Source: Spirosoma oryzae (GTDB taxonomy: Bacteria > Bacteroidota > Bacteroidia > Cytophagales > Spirosomataceae). Taken from it: a stretch of 64,000 nt of DNA. This document shows positions 34,451-44,643 of this stretch, one piece after another. Position 1 is the first letter of the stretch. Each line of letters begins with the position of its first letter. The stretch is from positions 1 to 64,000 of the forward strand of contig NZ_PVTE01000003.1 in assembly GCF_003002825.1 (NCBI RefSeq). Reading direction: 5' to 3'. Below the pieces are notes generated by a model that did no database searches, was not told the origin of the DNA, and saw nothing but the letters and a program-made list of their open reading frames with translations. Both the position numbers and the translations under genes were made by a program.

Positions 34451-37400
34451 TTATCGGCTGGTCGACAGATAGAACGTACCTGGCCCCGTTGGACGCCCAC
34501 CCGACCGGCCCGGTGGACTGGGTGCCGTTGGCGGTACGTCGTTGATCGAGCCGATGGTGAATACTTTCGTAGCTGATCTTACCGGCAGTAACGTCTCCTG
34601 CGGATAGCCGTACCTGAACACCACCGTGAAGGGCGACGATTTACCCCGTTCGGGCCCACCGGAGTGGTATGCCTGCTGCTGATCGTAGTAAGCCTGCCGC
34701 TCCTGATAGTAGGTATCCTCGGCGAATTTCCAGTACTGCATCTTACGGTAGAACATCCCGTTGAACGTCTGGAGGTAAAGCTGCATACTCGGCGAACCCG
34801 ACACGATCTGCCCGTAAGCGTTGTACGTTTCCCCTTCGATCTGCTTGTAGTTGGCGTTATCGAACGACTTCTTATAGTACGTGTTGTAAATGCTTTTGTC
34901 GTAGATGGCGGCCGATTCCGCGTTCGGGTCGTGTACGTATTTAGCGACGTAAGCCTGGTCGGACAGATTCTTATCGGGGCTGTATTTTTTGGCGACCAAC
35001 ACGTCGAAATAGTTCAGCCGGCGCATGGCTTTTATAATGCCACTCAGGGCTGTCAGATCATCGAAGGCCAGCCGGTCGCGCAGGAAGCTGAACTTGTTGG
35101 CGCTTGTGTTGGGATTATAGCCGGTTTCGCCGTGGCCGCTGTAGATCAATGCCTTCTGGGGTAGCCCCTGTACGCTCCCGGCAACACCCTGATAGCTGTC
35201 GCGATTGTAGTCGTCGTTGGGATAAATCTGCCCCAGCGTTTCAATTTTGAAATCGTCAGATGCGCCGTGATCCCAATACGTCCCGGTGACGTCGGTGGCG
35301 AGTTGCTCCATCCGGTCGTAAATCATCGTTCTGATTTCTTTCTCGTAGGGCGTGTTGGCGTAGGGTGTACCAGTGACCGGCGTTGCATAACTGAGCAGAC
35401 TGGGTAGCGTGAAGTTGTCGTATATCTTACCGCCGAGCACGTCGATTTTGTCGAATCGCTCATACGTATCGGCACTCGGTTTGAGATCAATGGTCTGATC
35501 GCCTTTGTAGTTGGTGGCCTGTAGGTTCAACGCGTTCAGTTTGTCGGCGAACGTGTCGTACTGGCTGGTCGCGAAGGTGACACCGAACAGTTTTTTGCGC
35601 TGATTGGCCGCGTTGATGGCTGCCATCGCCTGCACCACACTGACGTTGAGCGTGGTACGGTAGAATTGCAGTTTGGGGCTCTGGGCCATCGTCACGTAGC
35701 CCGAGTTCGTCAGCGGCTTGCTGGCCGACCCCGCGCTCGTCGTTTTGGCTACCCGGCTGATCTCCAGCACGTAGTTCCGCTTGTTTTTCAGGCCGTTGGG
35801 AATGGCAAACGTAATCAGGTCCGTACCGTTGAAGTCGGCGGGTTGTGTTAGTACTTCCCCGCCCGGCCCGTTGAAGATAGCGACAAGCTGCGTACCTGTC
35901 TGGGGTTTCAGGCAGTCGAGACCGTCGAGCGTGGTGGCGCGGAGAAAACCTTTATCGGTTTGTTTCCGCAGAAAATACCGCTGCCCCTCGACCGGCCAGG
36001 CTCCCGTAATGACCGACTGCGGAATGTCGTCGGGTTGTTTGGTGAGCGTAAACGTAGTAGTCTTCTCCTGACTACGGGCTTCCTGCTTGCCCGTTTGGTC
36101 GTTGTAGGGGTCCTCCCAGTTGTAGCCGTACTGTTGTTTGATCGTAACCCGCTGCGTCAGCTGGCAGGTAGCGTAGGAAGGCAGAAACGTGTTGGCCGAC
36201 AGTGTGTACGAGCGATAGTCAGCCGCCCAGTCGATGGGATTTACTTTCGTAACAGGCTGGTACGTACCCCCTTTGGCTTTTACCTGAAAAACGGGCGCGT
36301 CGGGGGTAAACTTGTAGTAGCGAATGTCGTCGCTCGCAATGTAGATTGTAAAGGCCTTGTTTACTGGCATATTGAACGACACGGCCACCGTAGGCAGCGT
36401 CGACACCTCGCTATCACCGGTGGCGGGTGTCAGCTGCGAAATGATCTCGATGTCTTTCAGCGGGTCGCCGTTGTAGACGGGTACGCATTTGTCGCCGAAC
36501 GAAAAGTGCTGCGTCGTTTCCACCGAAATCAGGCCGTCGAGTACGCTGCCCGCAATTTTCACTTCACCGTCGGCCCAGGTTGGGCTGGGCGTACCGGCGG
36601 TTAGCACGGCCCCGGCCTGCAACTCCATCAACGATACCGACCCGCTGTAGAACCATGTGTCGACGTAAAGGTCAATCCCCCCGCCTAGGTAAACATACGC
36701 CTGCCCCTGCCCGTACCAGCCGTTAATACCCTCCGGCACATCGGCACTGCCTCCGCATGTCTTGTTTTTGGCCAGCCCGACGTCGAATCCGGCCAGGGCC
36801 GTAGCCCACAAGCGAAACGGCTCGACCTGCACTTTTAGGGTTGCGTCAATCCGGCCACCAAGCAGCAGTTTATAATTGTCGCCAGTCGGCATCAGGTCGG
36901 GCAGGGATCGGCCATGATAAGCCTTACTAGCTGACGCCAGGGTACTTCCCTCGCCCCCGTCCATGAATTCAATAACTTTCTGGGGTACCGGCGGCAATCC
37001 ATTCAGATTTGGACCAACGCCCGTGGCCAGATAGCCCTTCGCACCAAGGTACGCCTTCACCGGACCCTGGTTCAGATCAAGCAACACGACGCTGATGCGA
37101 TTCGTGTCGTTGCCCGGATCGCCCAGCTTCACAAACCAGTCGCTGCTGCCGGAAGAATGGATAATCAGCGGCACCTTCACCGAGGCCGTCAGCAGGTTGG
37201 CCGTTACCAGCAGCGACGCATCCAGCACGCTATGGGCGTACGTGACATCCATCACGGCGTGGGCAATACCGTCGCTGTCGTCGCCGTCACCCGATTTGCT
37301 GATCACATTGGCATTACCGTGCATATTGACCCCGCTCATGGCCCCACCCGCAAAGTCGATGGTCAGCGCCAGGCTCGTATTCAGCACGTGTGGGTCGGCC

Positions 37401-40400
37401 AGCCCTGCGTAGATTTTCGCCGTAAAACCCCAGCCCCCTTTGCTGGGTGTATAGGTCTGCCCCGACAGGGTTGTGCCGGGCTTTGTCAGGTCGACGGGAG
37501 CCGGTTTGTCGCTGTTGCTGGCGGTAGGTTTGGGGAGACTGGTTACGCTGGCGGCTCCCACACCCAGACTCATGTTGTAGTGCATACCCCCGCCCAGGCC
37601 CGTCAGCATGATCGGCCCGACAATGGGGATACCACCCGGAAACTGTACGCTGCCGTCGACAAAACTGTATTTGTAGCCGCCGACGTTGCCAAACAGCATG
37701 GCCATCTTGATACCGACGCCAAAGCCGGGCAGATTCACGGATGCGTTGCCTTTCATCCCATCGCCGTACACCTTGTCGTTGTCGATGAATTGCAGCCCAC
37801 CCGATACGGTCAGTGGACCCACAGACCCGTTGATGCTCAGGCTTTGCGGGTACGTACCCTTGTAGGCCGGCGCAAACCGCCCGCCGTCTGGCTTGGTAAT
37901 CGTGCCCAGCACGTCGACGGTGCCGCTGACCTGCACGAAGGATTTATCGTCGTCGGCTTCACCCACGTGCAGTTTAGCCCCTAGCCGAACGCCCGCCCCG
38001 TCGGGCGTGCCAATAACGGTCGGCTTGTCGAACGACAACGGGAAGCCCCCAACCGATGCCTGCTGATTGTCCGACGGCGCAGCCAGCCATTCGGGCAGCG
38101 GCTCGTCGGGGGTCCACGGTCCGCCCCCCGTCTGATTGCTACCCGGCTGTAGCTTAGCCGGGTCGATGGGCTTTAGGTCCCAGAAGCCGGTATTCATGTA
38201 CAGGCCCGACCCACCGATTTCGCTGGTTCCCGGCTGTTTGACGTTGCCCAGCGCGAATTTTTCAAAGTACAGATTCGGAATCACGGCTTCCAGGGCTTTC
38301 CCGGCCTGCCCCGATCCGGCAAATTTTTTCACGTCGACAGCCACCGTTCCGCCCAGCGTGATGTTGACCTCGACACTTTTACCCGTTTTATAGCCGACCG
38401 TAATAGCTGTGTTTTTGTTAAGGTTCATGTTGGCGGCAAAGAGCGGCACCACATACCCATCTTTGGGTGAAGCCGCGAATTGCAGGTCGTCGAACCCGGC
38501 CGACAGATTGCAGCTGTAGCTGAACGCATCCGTACTGATCGGAAACTGCAACTGCCCCAGCATCGACCCGCCCCGGTTGCTGTTCTGCACGATGGTCCAC
38601 TGAATGTGGTCGATACCGAAGCCAAACCCGGCGATGTTCTCTTTTTTGTAATCCATCACCGGCGTGGCCGTCGTCGTGATGATACCCGTGAAGCCCGACC
38701 CATCGATAACGCCCCCGTTGACGCTGACCGTGATGCGGGGATTGTTCTTGAGTGCCTTCGGCAACAGTACGTTCAGCTTTTTGAAATAAACGCCCTCGAA
38801 GGTGGGGCCTTTGTCGTCCTTGTATTCGTCGGGCAGACTGAACCCGTCGACGTTGCGCACGCTGGAATGGTCGTACAGGATGTCGCTACCGGCGAACGTT
38901 ACCCCACTCAGCAGCGGCAGTTGAAAATCGGGCAACGTGAGCGTACCGATCCAGTCGGCCCATTTTACGAAGTCGGTCGTGATCGTACTGACCACGTCAC
39001 CGGCTTTGGTACCACCCGCACCGTCGTCGAGCCGGAGTATTTTACCACCCAGATTCAGGTCGAGCACAGCGTGGATTTTCTCGAAATCGCCGTCTTTGAC
39101 GTTGGCGAAGGTGCCATCGGTTTTCGCATCGTCGGGGTCTTTCTTCCGAAACTTGAGCGTCTGTCCGATGCCCGGCACGGTGAAGTCCTGTACCAGATAA
39201 ACCAGCCCCGTTTTCGGAATAACCTGGCTGGGGCGGGTACAGACGTCGGTAGCTGCCAGCAGTAGCGTTGAATTGGCTTCGGGCAGGCTTACGCCCAGCA
39301 CCAGATCCATCGTGGCACCTACCGGACTGAACACCATATCGTTGACGCCTATCGTACCGATTTTTCCGTCGTATTTAATCGGCAGCGGAACGGCGATAGC
39401 CTGCCCGGCGGCATTACTCACGGTATTGGTAATCTTATCGAAATAATCGGGCGGCAGAGTCGCGTAGCTACCCAGCGAACCGGGTGTAATCTTGGGCATT
39501 CCCGGCCCCTTGCTGTCGGACTTGACCGTCCCGTTGAACGCCTGATTAGCCGCGTTAACCTGCAAATCGGTGAACGTCACTTTGATCGGCGCGCCGTTCC
39601 AGCTTACCCGACCCGTGCCCGTATGCACACCGTTACTGACTTTATCGTCGGCAACGGTCAGCTCGAATTCACCCAACTTGATTGTTTTACCACTGAGCGA
39701 CGCTGTCTGGGGTTTCTGATCGTCGGGCAGGTCGATCGCTTTACAGACGACGCTACTCTTCGCCATTTTCTGTTCGGTAGCGGGCGACTTGGCGGGAATC
39801 TTGTCAGCAACTGCCGTCGCTCCAGCCGGTGCCGTCAGGGATGGATCGATGTTGACTGGAATCAGCTTGCCGGGTGTCTGTACCAGTTCAAGGCCCGGCG
39901 TTTTAGCCAGCGGGGGCAGGCCGGTACCGTAGGTGAATGAGCAGACGGGGGCTTTGCCGTCGTTCAGGAAATGTAGCTTACCACTCCGGTCGATCGCCTG
40001 TACGCGCCAGGCATAGCGCTTGCCCAGTTGCAGGGGCGGCTGCGTGGGTCCGTACAGAAACGTACTCGTCCGCAGGCCGCGCACTTCGACACCCGACCGG
40101 GGCAGGGCTACCGCATCGATAAACACGTTCGGGTCGACATCGGCCTGCGGCAACTCGACCACGCGCAGGGTGTACTCCACCGATACCGGCGACACGCCCG
40201 CCGGGGGCGTCCAGGTAAATACCAGTGCCTGCGGGTTGGTCGCCGTCACTTCCGCGTCGCAGAGGGGCGCAATCAGGATGGGCGGTTCGACAGACCGGAC
40301 GACGATCGGTGCCGAACAGCCAATCGGAAACTCCGCCGACAGCGGTTGCCCGAAGGCCACGGCAGCGGTGTTGGTCGCCGTTTCGTTGAACGCCCGGATG

Positions 40401-40858
40401 CACAGCTGATAGGTTCCGTCGGGCAGCGGCAGGCCCCGCGCCAGCTGGTTCTTGTCGATCCCCGTCACCTCGACCTGATTCAGATCGAACAGTCCTTCGA
40501 GGTCGGTACGGCTCAGTAGTGTCTGTCCTGGCGGCACCGTCAGCGGACGGGGCGGTCGGTAATTGGCCGCCGTACGAATCTCGATGCCGTTGTCGCCCGT
40601 CAGTTGCCCCGCCAGCCGGATCTGGTACGTTTGCCGGCTGGTGTTGACGATAAAGACGCGTACCTGCTGCCCCGCACCGGGATAGTCCTGCAAGTAGGCA
40701 CTATAGGGCGGTAGTACGCTGACCTGCACCTGTAACGGAAAGGGTTGCGCCCACCCGGTCAGTGCGGTCAGCAGGAGCCCGAAAGCGACCAGCCAACCCC
40801 ACTGCCGGACAGACGGCGGTCGATTGCGTAGCGCGGTTTGATTAAAAAGAGATGCCAT
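34451..40858 (-). CDS. giant secreted protein with TANFOR-like N-terminal domain
   Basis: The 2135-residue protein starts at ATG 40858 (MASLFNQTALRNRPPSVRQW), with the hydrophobic signal LVAFGLLLTALTGWAQ. Residues ~40-180 (VQVSVLPPYSAYLQDYPGAG, then TYQIRLAGQLTGDNGIEIRT) match what I recall of the TANFOR domain of Bacteroidota, followed by an Ig-like module (~200-330). The long middle is beta-rich with Gly/Asn-rich strands. The C-terminal ~600 residues are soluble, charged and Tyr-rich, with no known domain. The start overlaps the end of the barrel gene by 17 bp, showing translational coupling. Its function is unknown; surface or periplasm-spanning scaffold with the barrel is inferred. The long frame is intact. 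Confidence 0.85.
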   Translation of the reverse strand: MASLFNQTALRNRPPSVRQWGWLVAFGLLLTALTGWAQPFPLQVQVSVLPPYSAYLQDYPGAGQQVRVFIVNTSRQTYQIRLAGQLTGDNGIEIRTAANYRPPRPLTVPPGQTLLSRTDLEGLFDLNQVEVTGIDKNQLARGLPLPDGTYQLCIRAFNETATNTAAVAFGQPLSAEFPIGCSAPIVVRSVEPPILIAPLCDAEVTATNPQALVFTWTPPAGVSPVSVEYTLRVVELPQADVDPNVFIDAVALPRSGVEVRGLRTSTFLYGPTQPPLQLGKRYAWRVQAIDRSGKLHFLNDGKAPVCSFTYGTGLPPLAKTPGLELVQTPGKLIPVNIDPSLTAPAGATAVADKIPAKSPATEQKMAKSSVVCKAIDLPDDQKPQTASLSGKTIKLGEFELTVADDKVSNGVHTGTGRVSWNGAPIKVTFTDLQVNAANQAFNGTVKSDSKGPGMPKITPGSLGSYATLPPDYFDKITNTVSNAAGQAIAVPLPIKYDGKIGTIGVNDMVFSPVGATMDLVLGVSLPEANSTLLLAATDVCTRPSQVIPKTGLVYLVQDFTVPGIGQTLKFRKKDPDDAKTDGTFANVKDGDFEKIHAVLDLNLGGKILRLDDGAGGTKAGDVVSTITTDFVKWADWIGTLTLPDFQLPLLSGVTFAGSDILYDHSSVRNVDGFSLPDEYKDDKGPTFEGVYFKKLNVLLPKALKNNPRITVSVNGGVIDGSGFTGIITTTATPVMDYKKENIAGFGFGIDHIQWTIVQNSNRGGSMLGQLQFPISTDAFSYSCNLSAGFDDLQFAASPKDGYVVPLFAANMNLNKNTAITVGYKTGKSVEVNITLGGTVAVDVKKFAGSGQAGKALEAVIPNLYFEKFALGNVKQPGTSEIGGSGLYMNTGFWDLKPIDPAKLQPGSNQTGGGPWTPDEPLPEWLAAPSDNQQASVGGFPLSFDKPTVIGTPDGAGVRLGAKLHVGEADDDKSFVQVSGTVDVLGTITKPDGGRFAPAYKGTYPQSLSINGSVGPLTVSGGLQFIDNDKVYGDGMKGNASVNLPGFGVGIKMAMLFGNVGGYKYSFVDGSVQFPGGIPIVGPIMLTGLGGGMHYNMSLGVGAASVTSLPKPTASNSDKPAPVDLTKPGTTLSGQTYTPSKGGWGFTAKIYAGLADPHVLNTSLALTIDFAGGAMSGVNMHGNANVISKSGDGDDSDGIAHAVMDVTYAHSVLDASLLVTANLLTASVKVPLIIHSSGSSDWFVKLGDPGNDTNRISVVLLDLNQGPVKAYLGAKGYLATGVGPNLNGLPPVPQKVIEFMDGGEGSTLASASKAYHGRSLPDLMPTGDNYKLLLGGRIDATLKVQVEPFRLWATALAGFDVGLAKNKTCGGSADVPEGINGWYGQGQAYVYLGGGIDLYVDTWFYSGSVSLMELQAGAVLTAGTPSPTWADGEVKIAGSVLDGLISVETTQHFSFGDKCVPVYNGDPLKDIEIISQLTPATGDSEVSTLPTVAVSFNMPVNKAFTIYIASDDIRYYKFTPDAPVFQVKAKGGTYQPVTKVNPIDWAADYRSYTLSANTFLPSYATCQLTQRVTIKQQYGYNWEDPYNDQTGKQEARSQEKTTTFTLTKQPDDIPQSVITGAWPVEGQRYFLRKQTDKGFLRATTLDGLDCLKPQTGTQLVAIFNGPGGEVLTQPADFNGTDLITFAIPNGLKNKRNYVLEISRVAKTTSAGSASKPLTNSGYVTMAQSPKLQFYRTTLNVSVVQAMAAINAANQRKKLFGVTFATSQYDTFADKLNALNLQATNYKGDQTIDLKPSADTYERFDKIDVLGGKIYDNFTLPSLLSYATPVTGTPYANTPYEKEIRTMIYDRMEQLATDVTGTYWDHGASDDFKIETLGQIYPNDDYNRDSYQGVAGSVQGLPQKALIYSGHGETGYNPNTSANKFSFLRDRLAFDDLTALSGIIKAMRRLNYFDVLVAKKYSPDKNLSDQAYVAKYVHDPNAESAAIYDKSIYNTYYKKSFDNANYKQIEGETYNAYGQIVSGSPSMQLYLQTFNGMFYRKMQYWKFAEDTYYQERQAYYDQQQAYHSGGPERGKSSPFTVVFRYGYPQETLLPVRSATKVFTIGSINDVPPTAPSPPGRSGGRPTGPGTFYLSTSR

Positions 40859-42533
40859 AGCCGAGGTTCGCTCTGAGTTCGTTGAATGTTTGCGACTGAA
40901 TGCCCGTATTGGCATTGAGGTAGTTGGCCGACAGGCTGATCGTCTGCCGTTTGGCCACCTGATAGCCCGCGTTGGCCGTAACGGTCAGCACCTTACCCGT
41001 CAGGCCGGCCTGCTGGTTGACGAGGTAGCTGGCTGTCGCCGAGGTTGTCAGTTTTTTGTCGAAGAACGCCTGCGTTGCCCCCAGCGTCGGGCCGAAGAAC
41101 CGGACCGTCTGGTTGGTATCGCCAACGGCAATGGGCAACTGCGTCTGCGTGTACGACAGCATGCCGTTGATGCCCCAGCCCGTCGTGGTCTGCTGGTAGA
41201 AGTAGCCCAGGTTCAGGTTGGTATTCGTATTCTCCGTCTGACTGGCCGTGTTTGCGTTCAGGTCGCTGAGTTTCTGGTAGGTCGTCGTCAGCGTAAAGAC
41301 CTGCATGACATCGTCTTTTTGCAGCGTATACCGTCCGTTGACCGTCGCCGAGAGGTTGTTCTGCGCCAGCCGGAGCGTGTCGATAAGCGGTCGCAACCCC
41401 GCCTGCTGACTGATCCCATAGTTCGACAGTTGCACATCGACACCGAAGGCCGTAGCCGGGTTATACGATACGACGAGCGACCCGATTTTCCGGCCCGTCC
41501 GCGCACTTTTGTTACCCGCCAGGTTATCGAACTGAATGCCGTAACTGCCCGACAGCCGGAGCTTTCCGTCGAGCAGGGTCAGGTTAGGGGCGATGGCGTA
41601 GCTCTCGATGTCGGACTGGAAATAGTAGGCCCCCATCGTCTGAAAATTCGGGTCGATCCGCTTGTATTGCAGCTTGATACCCGCGTTACCGCCCCGGTAG
41701 CCGACAGCCGCCTGTGTGGCCTGCGTGAGCTGGGTCGAAAGCCGGGGGGTGAACAGCCTACCGAAGAAGCGCGTCACCGGGTTACTCCCCTCCGTCGATA
41801 CGAGGGTGGCTCGAACATCGCGGGTGTAGGCGCTCACGGCCCCGTCCAGCTCGACGGTCAGGTGCTTCAGAATCAGCAGCCGGGTAGTCAGCCCCACGAC
41901 CAGATTTTCGGCGGGGACGACGGTCTGCGTCAGCGATTGGGACTCCGCGGCAATCGACGCCGAATCATCTTTGGCCCGCAGCAGAATCAGGTCGACGTAG
42001 TTGCCGGGTTTACCGTAGCCCACTTTCACGGCATAGCCCGTGCGCTGATAGGCCGGGATGATGTCGGGTTCAGCAAGGTTACTGGAGATGGCTTTGTTGA
42101 ACCGGCCGTAGACCGCGCCCAGCCGGAACTTACCGGGATTCAGTTCGACACCGCCCCCCAGAAACGTGTGCCCGGCCAGCGTGAAGGGCGAGAAGCTGAC
42201 GTTGCGGTAGCCCGCATGCACCGTCGCCCATTTGTAGGTCGGCGATACACCAAACTGGTTGAAGGGTTGCCGGAAACTGCTCCCCTGATTGCCCAGCACG
42301 GCGGAGAATGGCAGCGAAATACCGCCCGGTAGCGCAACCGTTACGGCACCACTCAACCCAAACGGCGACGCCTGATTGCGGGCGGCAATACCATCGGCCG
42401 CATAAAAACCGGCGTAGGCATTCAGCCCCCCCGATACCGTCACGAGCGCCGGTCGCCGGTCGGGTGCCGACTGCGGCCAGGCGGGTCGGCTGAGCAGGAG
42501 CAGGTAGCCAATAAGTAGTACAATTGGGCGCAT
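40842..42533 (-). CDS. outer-membrane beta-barrel protein
   Basis: A 563-residue secreted barrel: signal MRPIVLLIGYLLLLSRPAWPQ, then many alternating-hydrophobic strands ending in aromatic girdle residues (TYKWATVHAGYRNVSFSPF, GFGV-like turns, NELRANLGYGISF). It ends with a terminal Phe, as required by the BAM machinery. No TonB box or plug domain is visible, so it is not a TonB-dependent receptor. Strand count of about 20 or more is estimated only. It overlaps the giant gene and is presumably made in stoichiometric relation to it. It could be a surface anchor or export channel for the giant or FN3 proteins; this is inference from context. Confidence 0.85.
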   Translation of the reverse strand: MRPIVLLIGYLLLLSRPAWPQSAPDRRPALVTVSGGLNAYAGFYAADGIAARNQASPFGLSGAVTVALPGGISLPFSAVLGNQGSSFRQPFNQFGVSPTYKWATVHAGYRNVSFSPFTLAGHTFLGGGVELNPGKFRLGAVYGRFNKAISSNLAEPDIIPAYQRTGYAVKVGYGKPGNYVDLILLRAKDDSASIAAESQSLTQTVVPAENLVVGLTTRLLILKHLTVELDGAVSAYTRDVRATLVSTEGSNPVTRFFGRLFTPRLSTQLTQATQAAVGYRGGNAGIKLQYKRIDPNFQTMGAYYFQSDIESYAIAPNLTLLDGKLRLSGSYGIQFDNLAGNKSARTGRKIGSLVVSYNPATAFGVDVQLSNYGISQQAGLRPLIDTLRLAQNNLSATVNGRYTLQKDDVMQVFTLTTTYQKLSDLNANTASQTENTNTNLNLGYFYQQTTTGWGINGMLSYTQTQLPIAVGDTNQTVRFFGPTLGATQAFFDKKLTTSATASYLVNQQAGLTGKVLTVTANAGYQVAKRQTISLSANYLNANTGIQSQTFNELRANLGYGISF

Positions 42534-42924
42534 ACGTCAGTCGGTCAGAGTATCCGGCGAATTCATGGCCCAGTGTTGAAAACGGGCGAATTCCGGAAAC
42601 AAACCTACTGGCAATCAGCACGTTGCACAATCGGATAAATGTATGATTGATAAGGCGTGTTCAGCCGGCTACGGGCTGTCTGTCAACCGCTTATGCGACG
42701 TTACCGATTCTTTGTCTGTACGCATTCATCCACAAAATCCGTAAAACTGCGGGCTGTCGTCGCGTATAAACCCGGTATCGTTCGGCCATTGTCCCCTACC
42801 CCAACCCAAGTCACCCGGCGGCTCCGACGCATGTGATGACTAGTTTATGAGCCGGTAAGCGTAGTAATTCGCTCAACATGCAGGAAACACTACCCGATGC
42901 CAGCCTATAGCACTCACACTACAG
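42534..42924. other. gene-free interval
   Basis: No ORF, repeat or RNA fold that I can support. It should hold the promoter of the leftward barrel-giant operon, but no clear TAnnTTTG box is seen on the minus strand. Confidence 0.5.
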
Positions 42925-43269
42925 CTATCGCAATCTGGCTCCGGTAACCTCAAACGGTAATAGATTTATATTCATCGACTCCAGGGCGGGCCAAGTAAGT
43001 GAGTAACCGCTCACGTAAATGGCCAGGCTGTCGCGTTTAAACTCGTCAGGCAGATTACAAGCGCTCCAGGCCACGTCGTTACTAGCCATCAGCAGATAGC
43101 CTGTTGCCAGGCCACCCGATGCCCGAACGGTAACGGCCGCGTCGGTAATGCGTTGGGAACGAGTGGCATTTACCGATGGATAACAGGTGGAGACCACTGA
43201 GGAAACCTCGGGTTTATCGCAACTTAGCAGGCCAACAGCCATGCAGATCAGTCCTGAATAGTAGCGCAT
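42925..43269 (-). CDS. short predicted lipoprotein
   Basis: The ATG at 43269 (MRYYSGLICMAVGLLSCDKP) has a lipobox-like LLSC, giving a 114-residue product. The upstream 60 codons in frame are not signal-like and are rejected. The mature part has two further cysteines (STCYPS, SACNLP) that could form a disulfide, and short beta strands. No family is recognised. It lies alone between the surface cluster and an oppositely oriented propeller gene. Confidence 0.6.
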   Translation of the reverse strand: MRYYSGLICMAVGLLSCDKPEVSSVVSTCYPSVNATRSQRITDAAVTVRASGGLATGYLLMASNDVAWSACNLPDEFKRDSLAIYVSGYSLTWPALESMNINLLPFEVTGARLR

Positions 43270-43523
43270 ACGTTCTTTTTTCTTAGTCAGAGGCTGATGA
43301 CCTGAAAAGGGTTGGAATTCAGTGTACCGATCAATCGATTGGCCTAACCAGCATTCGGGCGGGCTAAACCCGGTTTTTACGTCAGTCGAGTTATCGCCAA
43401 CGGGCTGGCTACTCCCCAACCCTTCGGTGGTGATTCGTTCATCAGTCATCCCCCGCCGGATTCAGCCGGGCAGTAGAAGCCGGGCAAACTTGCTTACCTT
43501 GATACTACTAAACTCGATCACTC

Positions 43524-44372
43524 ATGGCAAAATCACTCCTCAGCCTGCTGGCAGGTCTGCTTATGCAGCTCACTTCGTTTGGGCAGGCCCAGTCCGTTAC
43601 GCTGCAACCCATCTGGGAATCCGATACTACGCTTCGTACACCGGAGAGCGTACTCGTCGATCCGAGCCAAAAACTTCTCTACGTAGCCTGTATCAATGGC
43701 GCACCCCGGCCGGAGAATCACAGCAGCTACATTGCCAAAGTAGGATTGGATGGCAAAGTGCTCCAGTTGAAATTTGTCGACAACCTCAATTCAACCAAAG
43801 GCATGGGTATCCTGGGCGATAAACTGTACGTGACCGAAATGACCCAGGTCGCCGAAATCGCCCTGGCAACGGGCAAGGTCCTGAAGCGATACCCCATCGA
43901 AGGAGCTAAGTTCCTCAATGACATCACCGTTGATCCCCGAAAGGGTGTGGTCTACGTCACGGATTCGAACGACAGTAAAGTCTGGGCGATAACGAACGGA
44001 AAAGCGGGCATCGTGCTTGAAGGGGAGCCCCTGAAGGGTACGAACGGGATCTTGTTCGATAACAATCAGCTCCTGATCGGTAATGGCGATGGGTCGCTGC
44101 TGAGCCTGGACCCAACGTCCAGAAAACTCACGACGCTGGCTAAGGTCACAGGCGGCATCGACGGTATTGTGGCACTGGGTAACAGAACGTACATGGTGAC
44201 AGAGTGGGCGGGGAAAGTGTGGCACGTTAAAGCCGATGGAACAACGGAACTGAAACTGGATACGTCCCCCCAGAAAATAAGCTCGGCCGACATTGGCTAC
44301 AATCCGGCGACCCGAATGCTATTCGTACCTACCTTCTTCCACAACACCGTCAGGGCTTATACACTAAAGTAA
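43524..44372 (+). CDS. secreted SMP-30/gluconolactonase-like beta-propeller
   Basis: Signal peptide MAKSLLSLLAGLLMQLTSFGQ is followed by ~260 residues of six-bladed propeller repeats. These include SVLVDPSQKLLYVACINGAP, KGMGILGDKLYVTEMTQVAE, NDITVDPRKGVVYVTDSNDS, NGILFDNNQLLIGNGDGSLL and DGIVALGNRTYMVTEWAGKV. The NDITVD and NGILFD positions are where SMP-30-type proteins place metal ligands. Enzyme action (lactonase) versus a plain binding propeller cannot be decided. It sits 270 bp before a two-component system on the same strand but is probably separate. Confidence 0.85.
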   Translation: MAKSLLSLLAGLLMQLTSFGQAQSVTLQPIWESDTTLRTPESVLVDPSQKLLYVACINGAPRPENHSSYIAKVGLDGKVLQLKFVDNLNSTKGMGILGDKLYVTEMTQVAEIALATGKVLKRYPIEGAKFLNDITVDPRKGVVYVTDSNDSKVWAITNGKAGIVLEGEPLKGTNGILFDNNQLLIGNGDGSLLSLDPTSRKLTTLAKVTGGIDGIVALGNRTYMVTEWAGKVWHVKADGTTELKLDTSPQKISSADIGYNPATRMLFVPTFFHNTVRAYTLK

Positions 44373-44643
44373 ACTGGTCGACGCACTATACACAACTTGT
44401 TGACTTTGGGGCCCTATTGCCATTGGTTGTCTTCCCATTCGCCCGAGCCAGTTTGTAACGGGCGCTTCAAGAGACTACAGCTTAGCTGCGGATGCCTATC
44501 CTGGAAGACGGCAAGCCCATGGTGTTGGCGTTACTATTGGATTAGGTTCGTAATTTGCTAGCCAACTACTTTGGTAGGTTTCTATCGAGCCTTACTGCCC
44601 CCGTAGCCGATGACCGCTCGTTCCATCCGCTACACGATCGATT

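Noticed and set aside
40890..42332. Long plus-strand frame over the barrel gene
   Set aside because: Shadow of the minus-strand barrel; the sense strand has a signal peptide and terminal Phe.
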